From NCBI GenBank assembly GCA_029239575.1, contig JARBUP010000168.1, positions 1-6,277 of the forward strand: 6,277 nucleotides of DNA, read 5' to 3'. The position numbers and the translations under genes are program-made. The notes under the pieces were generated by a model that saw only the letters and a program-made list of their open reading frames with translations, ran no database searches and had not been told where the DNA came from. This DNA is from Bacillota bacterium (GTDB lineage Bacteria; Bacillota; Clostridia; Tissierellales; Sedimentibacteraceae). Numbering within the stretch: position 1 is the stretch's first letter; each line of letters opens with the position of its first letter. Positions 1-5,804 of the stretch are shown piece after piece.

Positions 1-776
1 GCATCAAAATATTCTTTTTCACTTTTGTTCATATTAATTTCAACATATGGTGCACAAGCAGCAAAATCAAAACATGCTAAAGCGTTATTTTCGTGTAATA
101 TTTTTGCCACATCATATACAGGTGTAAGCACACCTGTAACGTTTGAAGCTGCAGAAATCGAACCTATTTTTAATCTGTTTTTATATTTATCCCGAGATAC
201 TTTAAATTTTAAATCATTTAAATCAATAGTACCATCTTTAGTAAGATTTATTTCAACTACTTCAGCAATTCCTTCCTTCCAAATGAGGATATTTGAATGA
301 TGTTCGTAAGGTCCAATAAATATTACAGGAATATTTTGTAAGGAGTCATCAGATTCTGAGATAATTTCATTTAAATGTTTGTTTATGTTTTTATAATGCT
401 TTATTATGTTGTTTATCCTAATTTTTGTTGCAGGAGGAATATATACGCCTATTATTTTTGAAAAACACTCTATAGCTCCTGTAGCACCATTACCTGCAGG
501 TATAATAAAACAATTTTCTTCTGCATTTAATTGTTTTTTTATGTTTTTTTCAGATTTATGTAAAATATTAGTCATGACTTCTCCAGTCATGTCATCTTCT
601 GTATGAGTATTTGAATAACATTTTTGAATGTCAAGTAAATATTTTTCTATAAAATTGAGCGCTTTTCCCGACGCAGTAAAATCTGCGTATGTCAACTTTC
701 TTTCACCATATGGTGTATCAAACTTATACTCTTTTCCAATTAACTCATTACGCAAAGTTTCAAATGAAATATTCAT
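1..776 (-). CDS. Class V PLP-dependent aminotransferase / cysteine desulfurase-like protein, N-terminal part (runs off left edge)
   Basis: The minus strand is open without a stop from an ATG at 776-774 to the window edge (258 full codons), so the 3' end is missing. An AAGGA ribosome site (785-789) lies 8 bases before the ATG. Fold-type I PLP motifs appear in the order of the NifS/SufS/Csd superfamily: YADFTASGKAL at residues 30-40, a PAGNGATGAIE phosphate loop at 93-103, EHHSNILIW at 158-166 (the His expected to stack on PLP), SAASNVTGV at 209-217, and CFDFAACAPY at 235-244, with D237 expected to pair with the pyridine nitrogen. The Schiff-base lysine should lie a few tens of residues further on, outside the window. 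The family includes cysteine desulfurases, selenocysteine lyases and other transaminases, so the substrate cannot be told. The gene is separated from DUF134 by a terminator and is probably its own unit. Family assignment is firm; function is open. Confidence 0.85.
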   Translation of the reverse strand, partial: MNISFETLRNELIGKEYKFDTPYGERKLTYADFTASGKALNFIEKYLLDIQKCYSNTHTEDDMTGEVMTNILHKSEKNIKKQLNAEENCFIIPAGNGATGAIECFSKIIGVYIPPATKIRINNIIKHYKNINKHLNEIISESDDSLQNIPVIFIGPYEHHSNILIWKEGIAEVVEINLTKDGTIDLNDLKFKVSRDKYKNRLKIGSISAASNVTGVLTPVYDVAKILHENNALACFDFAACAPYVEINMNKSEKEYFD

Positions 777-829
777 AAGCAGTTTCCTTTCTATTTTCTA
801 TTACATAGTTAGAATTTGCTTAGTTTAAA

Positions 830-858
830 ATTATATACACTTGGATTTACAAAAAACG
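830..858 (-). promoter_or_regulatory. Possible promoter of the aminotransferase gene
   Basis: A perfect TATAAT lies on the minus strand at 835-830, about 55 bases before the aminotransferase start. No good -35 sits at the expected distance (CGTTTT at 17 bases), so this rests on the -10 alone. The rest of the 777-930 gap is AT-rich and shows nothing else apart from the DUF134 terminator. Confidence 0.3.
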
Positions 859-894
859 TATAAAGTTATCACAGTATCGACTAATATAATTAAC

Positions 895-917
895 AAAAAA
901 ATCAAGCATGCGCTTGA
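895..917 (-). terminator. Rho-independent terminator of the DUF134 gene
   Basis: On the minus strand TCAAGC (917-912) pairs with GCTTGA (907-902) around a four-base loop and is followed at once by seven T (901-895). It lies 13 bases past the stop codon of the DUF134 gene. The stem is short (6 bp), but hairpin plus U-tract and its position make it convincing. Confidence 0.75.
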
Positions 918-930
918 CTTATTTTAGTGA

Positions 931-1314
931 TTATTTAGTTTCACTTTCCTTATTATTTATAAATTCATTAAAAATTCTTTGTCTATTGCAGCTACTGCCA
1001 TTACAGCACTTTTCATCACCTTCACAAAGCTTGTAATCTCCGCCTTCAATCCTTAATACTTTCCCGTTAACTAAGGATTCTGCAATCTTTTTTCTTGCAT
1101 CACTATAAATACCTTGAACAGTAGTTCTTGCCACATTCATCTGAATAGCACATTCTTCCTGTGAACGTCCTTCAAGATCAATGAGCCTAATGGTTTCATA
1201 TTCATCAACGGACATAATTACAAAAAAATCATCCTTTATTTGTGAATCCAAAGGGCCAAAACTGCTACTGTCAGGAAGACAACAAACCTTCCTCCATTTT
1301 CTAGGTCTAGGCAT
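931..1314 (-). CDS. DUF134 (UPF0251) family DNA-binding protein
   Basis: This 127-residue protein opens with MPRPRKWRKVCCLP, the characteristic start of the DUF134/UPF0251 family (COG1342), which is predicted to bind DNA. Residues 36-82 resemble a sigma-70 region 4-like helix-turn-helix: DEYETIRLIDLEG, then SQEECAIQMNVARTTVQ as the HTH core. A cysteine-rich stretch follows (C97, C103, C104, C109), and with C11 and C12 at the N-terminus it could bind a metal or an Fe-S cluster; that is inference. The ATG at 1314-1312 is preceded by GAGGTG (1327-1322) at 7 bases, and a promoter and terminator frame the gene. It is divergent from a NifX-domain gene, a pairing often seen in anaerobes, and it is the obvious candidate regulator of the palindromes in the shared intergenic region. 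Family call is firm; target and ligand are unknown. Confidence 0.88.
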   Translation of the reverse strand: MPRPRKWRKVCCLPDSSSFGPLDSQIKDDFFVIMSVDEYETIRLIDLEGRSQEECAIQMNVARTTVQGIYSDARKKIAESLVNGKVLRIEGGDYKLCEGDEKCCNGSSCNRQRIFNEFINNKESETK

Positions 1315-1366
1315 AATTTTTCACCTCAATTTACTCAATTATAAAAATATAAAAGGCATTAAATTA

Positions 1367-1394
1367 ATTATACTGATTCTATAAATTTAGTCAA
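1367..1394 (-). promoter_or_regulatory. Sigma-A-type promoter of the DUF134 gene
   Basis: On the minus strand TTGACT (1394-1389) and TATAAT (1372-1367) are separated by 16 bases, about 50 bases before the DUF134 start codon. The nearer TGACATATGTCA palindrome (1422-1433) lies upstream of this -35, so a protein bound there would not directly block this promoter as it would the divergent one. Confidence 0.7.
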
Positions 1395-1420
1395 TGTTTA
1401 TTTTATATGTTAAATTTAAT

Positions 1421-1449
1421 TTGACATATGTCATTTATTTATATATAAT
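1421..1449 (+). promoter_or_regulatory. Consensus sigma-A promoter of the NifX-domain gene
   Basis: TTGACA at 1421-1426 and TATAAT at 1444-1449 are separated by exactly 17 bases, a perfect consensus match. Five of the six -35 bases are also part of the palindrome at 1422-1433, so a protein bound there would cover the -35. Such a strong core promoter next to two operators suggests tight repression that is relieved by a signal. Confidence 0.85.
1422..1433. promoter_or_regulatory. Operator-like palindrome, copy 1 (overlaps -35)
   Basis: TGACATATGTCA is a perfect 12-bp palindrome sitting on the -35 of the NifX-gene promoter. The same 12 bases recur at 1460-1471, 38 bp away centre to centre, and identity continues through the following TTTATT. 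Duplicate palindromes across one promoter are typical of sites for a dimeric regulator. DUF134 is the nearest candidate, by location only. Confidence 0.7.
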
Positions 1450-1451
1450 TA

Positions 1452-1479
1452 ATAATAAATGACATATGTCATTTATTAT
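1452..1479. promoter_or_regulatory. Operator-like palindrome, copy 2 (28-bp perfect palindrome)
   Basis: The core TGACATATGTCA (1460-1471) extends symmetrically on both sides to a perfect 28-bp palindrome at 1452-1479. It begins 3 bases after the -10, so it covers the likely transcription start and first transcribed bases of the NifX gene. A regulator bound here would block initiation or clearance. As RNA it could form only a hairpin with little or no loop and it has no U-tract, so an operator is more likely than a terminator. Confidence 0.7.
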
Positions 1480-1512
1480 ATAAAATAATTTCAAATTTAT
1501 GGAGGAACAAGC

Positions 1513-1872
1513 ATGAAAATTGCATTACCAACACGTCAAAATGTTATTGATGATCACTTTGGTCACTGTGAATATTATACTTTATTCACTATTAACGATA
1601 ATAAAGAAATCGTAGCACAAGAAACTCTTAAATCACCTACTGGATGCGGATGCAAATCAAACATAGCTCAAACATTAAAAGAAATGAATGTAAAAGTTAT
1701 GCTTGCAGGCAATATGGGAGAAGGTGCTGTTAATGTATTAAATAGCGCTGGAATAAAAGTTTTACGCGGATGTTCAGGTGATGTTAAAAATGTAGTACTT
1801 AAATATCTTGATGGATCTTTAGTTGACTCAGGTGATTCATGCCATGAACATGAGCATGGATGTCATAATTAG
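1513..1872 (+). CDS. NifX/NifB-type dinitrogenase iron-molybdenum cofactor domain protein
   Basis: This 119-residue protein is a stand-alone NifX/NifB/NafY-type domain. It starts MKIALPT and shows DDHFGHC (residues 13-19), the usual signature loop of small family members, then GCGC (44-47), a NMGEGAVNVLNSAGIKVLRG core (67-86) and C87. The family binds or carries Fe-S or Fe-Mo-type cofactor precursors, but many members occur in organisms without nitrogenase, and their role is unsettled. The C-terminus ends in CHEHEHGCHN (110-119), a His/Cys cluster that could bind metal. The ATG is set by GGAGG at 1501-1505, 7 bases upstream. The gene is single, with its own strong promoter, two palindromic operators and a terminator, and is divergent from DUF134. 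No nitrogenase genes are in the window, so a nif function should not be assumed. Confidence 0.88.
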   Translation: MKIALPTRQNVIDDHFGHCEYYTLFTINDNKEIVAQETLKSPTGCGCKSNIAQTLKEMNVKVMLAGNMGEGAVNVLNSAGIKVLRGCSGDVKNVVLKYLDGSLVDSGDSCHEHEHGCHN

Positions 1873-1889
1873 TAAAAATATATTTACAA

Positions 1890-1920
1890 AAAGCCTCCAA
1901 ACAAAAAGTTTGAAGGCTTT
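1890..1920. terminator. Bidirectional terminator between the NifX gene and glmE
   Basis: Thirteen bases (1890-1902) pair with 1908-1920 with one mismatch around an AAAAA loop. On the plus strand the hairpin ends in TTT and runs into a T-rich stretch, ending the NifX gene 18 bases earlier. On the minus strand the hairpin is also followed by a T-run, ending glmE, whose stop codon is 10 bases away. This marks the end of the glutamate mutase operon. Confidence 0.88.
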
Positions 1921-1930
1921 ATTATTATTA

Positions 1931-3379
1931 TTATGGTCTTCCAATTAACTTTCCTTTACTTACTGCGTAAATATCATCAACTGTCATATTAAAACTAATT
2001 TCTCTTTTTTCAAATCTTGCTCTTTCTTCTAATCTTTCTTTATTAAAATCAAGAATTTCTTTTGTAAATGGAATATTTCCAGTTATTAAATATCTCACTG
2101 CTCCATTATTGTCCCTTGCAGGCATCATTTTGCCATAATTATATTTAGATGGGGCAAATGGAACATCTATTATGCCAGCTTCAAAACCTTTTACAGTTCC
2201 TACAGCAAAATCACCTAAACCTATTTCAAATATTTTATCCATCATGCATTTAGTTTCAGCTTTTATGATGTTTATTTCAAGTTGAAGCTCTTTACTTGTT
2301 GGCATTCTTTGTCCTGAAAGCAAATTAAGTACCATTTTAGTAGCTTTTATTCCTTGTGCATTTGCTTCTTTTGTAGGAATTCCTATGGCTTCATGTGGTG
2401 TTTTTACTATTACTTTAGTTGCACCTGCTAATGCGGCAGTAGTTGCACCTAATGAAATAACTCCAAATGCTTTTGCTTCATCTTCAGGGAATCCTCCCAT
2501 CCACTCATGAAATACTGTAGTCACCAAAACATCTTCATAACCAAATTTTCTTAAATATTCTTCTGTTTGTTCTTCTAAGGCACGAATTGCTGCAACATCT
2601 TGAATTAAGTTTCCACATTGTCCGTAACCAACAGTAATATTTTTTACTCCTTGTTCCGCTGCCAACAGAGCTTCTATAATCATTACTGCATTTGAAGTTG
2701 AAGGTGGTACTAATGTTCCAGTTAAAGCACCAAATGGTTCTCTGTTTATTTCTATGCCTTGTTCTTCATAAAATCCAACTAACCTATCACAATACTGCCA
2801 ATCCGTAATTGTTTTTTCAATAGATACATCTTTTGCATATGGAATGTTATAACTAATTCCTCCACCTTCATTTGAAGTCCATCCTGCTGCATGAATTATT
2901 TCAGATAAAAGTCTTGAATCCGGTGTACCATGTCTAGCTTGAACTGGTTTATCTACATTTTCTAATATTTCTTTACAGCCTTTAACGCCGTAGTTAACAG
3001 CTGGAAATCCATTTAGCAGCGATCTGTTAGCTTTTATGGATTCATCAATTCCAACTTGACATTCAGAATATCTGTTTTGTCTTGTGTACGAATCAATAGT
3101 TGTAGGCAATAAATCAGCACCGCCTTCTTTAGATAAAAAATTTAATAGTTCAATTTGTTTATCTATAAGTGCAACCCCTGCTCTTGGTTGTGCAAGAGTA
3201 ACGCCTTCTAATTTTGCTTTTCTTAATGCTTTAGCAAAATTTTTCTTTTTAGGTACTTTATTTAAATAATCAACAGCTTCCTGTAAGTTTACATCCTTGC
3301 CCGTAGGCCATCCATTTAATATTTCATTACGTATTTTAAAGAACTCTTCTTCTGAGAGTCTTTTGTTTTTCAAAATCAT
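1931..3379 (-). CDS. glmE: Glutamate mutase (methylaspartate mutase) epsilon subunit, catalytic
   Basis: This is the TIM-barrel catalytic subunit of adenosylcobalamin-dependent glutamate mutase (EC 5.4.99.1), which interconverts L-glutamate and (2S,3S)-3-methylaspartate; it works with GlmS in the cytoplasm. I chose the ATG at 3379-3377 (482 aa), which has AGGAG (3392-3388) 8 bases upstream. An in-frame GTG at 3388 overlaps that Shine-Dalgarno and is unlikely. With the ATG start, residues known as substrate or catalytic contacts in the C. cochlearium enzyme fall at the same numbers: R66 (QPRAGV), R100, R149 (the arginine claw), E171, Y177, Y181, K326 and E330. The protein is full length and looks active. 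The Shine-Dalgarno overlaps the glmL stop codon, so translation is probably coupled. It is the last gene of the operon; no methylaspartate ammonia-lyase follows. Identification is very secure. Confidence 0.97.
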   Translation of the reverse strand: MILKNKRLSEEEFFKIRNEILNGWPTGKDVNLQEAVDYLNKVPKKKNFAKALRKAKLEGVTLAQPRAGVALIDKQIELLNFLSKEGGADLLPTTIDSYTRQNRYSECQVGIDESIKANRSLLNGFPAVNYGVKGCKEILENVDKPVQARHGTPDSRLLSEIIHAAGWTSNEGGGISYNIPYAKDVSIEKTITDWQYCDRLVGFYEEQGIEINREPFGALTGTLVPPSTSNAVMIIEALLAAEQGVKNITVGYGQCGNLIQDVAAIRALEEQTEEYLRKFGYEDVLVTTVFHEWMGGFPEDEAKAFGVISLGATTAALAGATKVIVKTPHEAIGIPTKEANAQGIKATKMVLNLLSGQRMPTSKELQLEINIIKAETKCMMDKIFEIGLGDFAVGTVKGFEAGIIDVPFAPSKYNYGKMMPARDNNGAVRYLITGNIPFTKEILDFNKERLEERARFEKREISFNMTVDDIYAVSKGKLIGRP

Positions 3380-3390
3380 TACTAACACTC

Positions 3391-4770
3391 CTAAATTTTC
3401 ACTATATATTTTTTTAACATTCTAACTGCCATATTTTCATTTATCATGGCTATTAATCCCATAGCTGAAAGTATATAATTTTTATCCAATAAATAACTTG
3501 GATTTTTTGGCTTTAATAGTGTAGGGTCATCCATTGAAAACAGTGAAGCTTCCAAGATACTCTTGGGATTTTCGCTATTAACTATTACGCCACCTGTCCC
3601 AATTATATAAGGCAATGTCATTAAATCCTTACCTTCTTGTGAAAAGACTTGCCCCATAGGTGTATAAACTGTTTGAATTTTTCCAACATGTCTATTCATA
3701 GATAAGTCCACACATATTTTAGCCATAGCTTCATCAAAATCTATATCTAATTTATCTTCAGAAACATAGCTTGTATTATTATTTCTTTTGATAAATTCAT
3801 CTTCAACACTACAATTATAATTTTTCAAGTATTTTTTAATTATTTTTTTATTAGAAGCTTCATATAGAGATAATGCAGAATATCTCATTCCTAAATCTGC
3901 TTCAACAGTTCGTTTTGAATATGGTTCTTCTAAACCATTTAAAACTACTCCAGGTTGTGATGGGAAACCATCTAAAATCGAATGAACATCTGTTGTTGCA
4001 CCGCCAATATCTATTACAGCTAAATCACCAATTCCCTGTTCATCTTCAGTTCCTATGGATAATATTTCTGCAGCTTTTAAAACTGCAGCAGGTGTAGGCA
4101 TTAGAATTCCTGAAATAAATTTTTCTACATTTTCCATACCCTTAGCTTTTATTATCTTTTCTATAAATATATTTCTAATTTTTTCTCTAACAGGTTCTAC
4201 ATTAATTTGATTTAATTTGGGCATTACATTTTCAGTAATATAGTATTCTAATTTTTCATTAAATAAATTTTTAATTTCATCAACACAGCATTTGTTACCT
4301 GCAACTACAATAGGAATTTTTAAATTTGATTTTGAAATTAAATGAGCGTTATGAATAATACATTTTGTATCTCCCCCATCAGTTCCGCCCGCTAATAAAA
4401 TCATATCAGCATTAAGTTGTTCAATTTCATTAATTTCATCTTGATTTAAATTAAAACTATATGTTTTTATAACTCTTGCCCCTGCTCCAAGAGCCGCCCT
4501 TTTAGCAGCTTCAGCTGTTAATTCCGGTACTAATCCTATTGCAATTATTTTTAACCCTCCTGCTGCTGAAGAACATGCAAGTCTTTTTACTATGTTATAA
4601 TTATTAGTTTTTTGATTAAGCTTTTCTAATGCCATTTTGTATCCTAATGTTATATCAGATCCTACAGTTGTATAAGATTTCTCGGTGGCAATTATCTTTT
4701 CATTTTCCGTATCCACAAGTGTAAGTTTTGTAAATGTACTGCCAAAATCTACTAATAAGTATGCATCCAT
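3391..4770 (-). CDS. glmL: GlmL/MutL, ATPase partner of glutamate mutase
   Basis: This 459-residue protein is the MutL/GlmL component found between the two glutamate mutase subunits in clostridia; it is not the DNA mismatch-repair MutL. It has the ASKHA (actin/Hsp70-like) ATPase fold: DFGSTFTK at residues 8-15 (phosphate 1), LLAGGTDGGDTK at 125-136, VIDIGGATTDV at 252-262 (phosphate 2) and YIIGTGGVIV at 388-397 (adenosine motif). The family is thought to protect or reactivate the B12 enzyme, by analogy with diol dehydratase reactivases. The ATG at 4770 is preceded by a GGAAGAG-type site (4784-4778). It lies 38 bases after glmS and 11 bases before the glmE start, so the three genes form one transcript. 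No truncation or missing motif is seen. Confidence 0.95.
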   Translation of the reverse strand: MDAYLLVDFGSTFTKLTLVDTENEKIIATEKSYTTVGSDITLGYKMALEKLNQKTNNYNIVKRLACSSAAGGLKIIAIGLVPELTAEAAKRAALGAGARVIKTYSFNLNQDEINEIEQLNADMILLAGGTDGGDTKCIIHNAHLISKSNLKIPIVVAGNKCCVDEIKNLFNEKLEYYITENVMPKLNQINVEPVREKIRNIFIEKIIKAKGMENVEKFISGILMPTPAAVLKAAEILSIGTEDEQGIGDLAVIDIGGATTDVHSILDGFPSQPGVVLNGLEEPYSKRTVEADLGMRYSALSLYEASNKKIIKKYLKNYNCSVEDEFIKRNNNTSYVSEDKLDIDFDEAMAKICVDLSMNRHVGKIQTVYTPMGQVFSQEGKDLMTLPYIIGTGGVIVNSENPKSILEASLFSMDDPTLLKPKNPSYLLDKNYILSAMGLIAMINENMAVRMLKKYIVKI

Positions 4771-4808
4771 AATATCACTCTTCCAAAATTATTTATTTAT
4801 GTAATAAA

Positions 4809-5240
4809 TTATATAGCCAAATTGTATGACTGCTTATATAAATCTTCTTTTAAATCATTAATTGCTGTATCCGTAGAAGTTGACGGTGGATAAACTCTGT
4901 CAAATCCCATTTGTATAAATCTTTTATATACATCGCTCCAATTTTGTTTCCCTACAACAATGTTGCCCCCAACATATAATAATATATCCCTTAACCCTGC
5001 TTCTTCACACTTTTCTCTTAATCCCCGGCAGTCAATTTCCCCATGACCGTATAATGATGAAACCATAATAACATCTGCATTAGTTTCAATTGCAGCGTTT
5101 ATAAAATGTTCTTGAGGTGATAATACACCTATGTTTACAACATTAAATCCTGCTTCTGTTAAAACATGATCTAATATTTTGTTACCAACAGCATGACAAT
5201 CTGAACCTATAACACCTAAAACAATAGTTTTTTTATCCAC
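4809..5240 (-). CDS. glmS: Glutamate mutase sigma subunit, cobalamin-binding
   Basis: This 143-residue protein is the small B12-binding subunit of glutamate mutase. It carries the base-off/His-on signature DxHxxG as D14-C-H16-A-V-G19; H16 would be the lower axial ligand to cobalt. The flavodoxin-like Rossmann fold also shows VSSLYGHGEIDCRGL (from about residue 60) and YVGGNIVVGKQNW, typical of clostridial GlmS/MutS. Start is GTG at 5240-5238, with a perfect AGGAGG (5252-5247) 6 bases upstream; no ATG fits the family N-terminus. The length is a few residues longer than the C. tetanomorphum protein as I recall it (137 aa), through extra residues at the C-terminus. It is the first gene of glmS-glmL-glmE, about 60 bases after the T-box leader terminator, so isoleucine tRNA charging should control it. 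The name must not be confused with glucosamine-6-phosphate synthase glmS. Confidence 0.96.
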   Translation of the reverse strand: MDKKTIVLGVIGSDCHAVGNKILDHVLTEAGFNVVNIGVLSPQEHFINAAIETNADVIMVSSLYGHGEIDCRGLREKCEEAGLRDILLYVGGNIVVGKQNWSDVYKRFIQMGFDRVYPPSTSTDTAINDLKEDLYKQSYNLAI

Positions 5241-5300
5241 TTTATTCCTCCTAATAGAATTATATTTTATAAATTTATAAGGTATTTTATATTTTATAAT

Positions 5301-5353
5301 AAAAAAAACCCCTCGTCTCTACATACATTACGCATATATGTAGGGACGAAAGG
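5301..5353 (-). terminator. T-box leader terminator (conditional)
   Basis: On the minus strand the arm starting CCTTTCGTCCCTACATA (5353-5337) pairs with TATGTAGAGACGAGGGG (5325-5309), with two G-U pairs and one C-A mismatch, and is followed by eight T (5308-5301). The CCCT of the first arm can instead pair with AGGG of the T-box to make the antiterminator, the standard mutually exclusive switch. It ends about 60 bases before the glmS start. Confidence 0.92.
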
Positions 5354-5587
5354 TCTTCGTGGTACCACCCTATTTCGCGATGTTAAAACATCGCCTCAGT
5401 CAAGTCGAAAAATAATTTTTTGAACTCTATCCTTTTAACGCAGGATTACGTCCTTGCCTACTTTAATGTTCGGCTTGGAAGCTCAGGAGTGATCATTATA
5501 TCTATTAACGCCGATTTTCACCAAACATCAGCTCTCTGAAGTTAACTAAAGAATATTTTTGTCTCCGTCTTTGCTTTTGATTCATTT
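5301..5587 (-). promoter_or_regulatory. T-box riboswitch leader, predicted isoleucine specificity
   Basis: All T-box landmarks appear on the minus strand. Stem I base: AAGC (5576-5573) pairs with GCTT (5482-5479) and GGAG (5566-5563) with CTCC (5489-5486), separated by AAAGAC and TGA, the expected K-turn. Directly before CTCC the specifier loop reads GATCA, placing the specifier AUC at 5493-5491 followed by the conserved A. The distal part has AGAGAGCTGATGTTTGGTGA. A GCGATG/CATCGC hairpin (5394-5377, stem III) precedes the T-box AGGGTGGTACCACG (5371-5358). The T-box UGGU predicts a tRNA with A73, as in tRNA-Ile. The antiterminator competes with the terminator that follows. When uncharged tRNA-Ile binds, transcription should continue into glmS. 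Frame alternatives GAU (Asp) and UCA (Ser) fit the architecture or discriminator less well. Confidence 0.93.
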
Positions 5588-5593
5588 GTTCTT

Positions 5594-5622
5594 ATTATAC
5601 ACACATGGTACTTTATTGTCAA
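5594..5622 (-). promoter_or_regulatory. Consensus sigma-A promoter of the T-box/glutamate mutase operon
   Basis: TTGACA (5622-5617) and TATAAT (5599-5594) on the minus strand are separated by exactly 17 bases, a perfect consensus. Transcription should begin near 5587, just before T-box stem I. A strong constitutive promoter followed by an attenuator is the usual T-box arrangement, so control lies in the leader RNA. Confidence 0.9.
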
Positions 5623-5652
5623 TACAATTTTATAAATTATTTTTCATATACT

Positions 5653-5802
5653 TGAGGTACTGTGTGTGTTACAGGCGTTTTATACTCACGTGTATTCTAT
5701 ATGAAATACAACGAACTTAAATTCTTATAAATATTTTTAAAAAGATATTTTATTTTATATAAAAAAAATTCCCCTATTTTTTAGGAGAATTTCAATTATT
5801 AA
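5653..5802. repeat. Long inverted repeat, left arm
   Basis: These 150 bases, starting TGAGGTACTG and ending AATTATTAA, recur in reverse complement at 6130-6277 with about 12-15 differences by eye (roughly 90% identity), including short indels. Shared landmarks are TTACAgGCGTTTTATACTCA, TGTATTCTATATGAAATAC (a small palindrome), an AT-rich stretch, and a terminator hairpin at the inner end. No short terminal inverted repeats are visible within a single arm, and no transposase is present. The arm may extend further left, because the partner copy is cut by the window end. Its outer edge is 31 bases from the -35 of the glutamate mutase promoter. Confidence 0.92.
5761..5792 (-). terminator. Terminator after the phosphatase fragment (left arm copy)
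   Basis: On the minus strand an 11-bp stem, AAATTCTCCTA (5792-5782) with TAGGGGAATTT (5776-5766) and one G-U pair, closes a five-base loop and is followed by a T-run reaching 5761. It lies 13 bases past the phosphatase stop codon, where a native terminator would be expected. It belongs to the inverted repeat arm. Confidence 0.85.
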
Positions 5803-5804
5803 AT

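Noticed and set aside
25..828. Plus-strand open frames at 25-300, 406-606 and 628-828
   Set aside because: They lie opposite one continuous minus-strand coding region (1-776) with clear PLP-enzyme motifs and a good ribosome site; the plus-strand peptides match nothing recognisable.
1181..1384. Plus-strand frame over the start of the DUF134 gene
   Set aside because: It is antisense to a recognisable DUF134 protein and runs into its promoter; no ribosome site of its own was seen.
1422..1479. CRISPR-like repeat-spacer unit from the two TGACATATGTCA copies
   Set aside because: There are only two copies, the palindromes are short, they are placed on a promoter, and no cas gene is present; operator sites explain them better.
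3380..3388. GTG at 3388 as the glmE start
   Set aside because: It overlaps the AGGAG ribosome site; the ATG at 3379 has correct spacing and gives active-site residue numbers identical to the C. cochlearium enzyme.
3084..4097. Plus-strand frames at 3084-3269 and 3873-4097
   Set aside because: Both are antisense to glmE and glmL, whose conserved motifs continue without interruption through these positions.
5490..5494. GAU (Asp) or UCA (Ser) as T-box specifier
   Set aside because: Alignment to the K-turn helix places AUC immediately before the conserved A. Asp would also require a UGGC-type T-box for its G73 tRNA, whereas this one has UGGU.
5301..5587. Cobalamin riboswitch upstream of the B12-dependent mutase
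   Set aside because: A B12 riboswitch was considered because of the cofactor, but the leader is fully explained by T-box elements and no B12-box-like sequence was seen.
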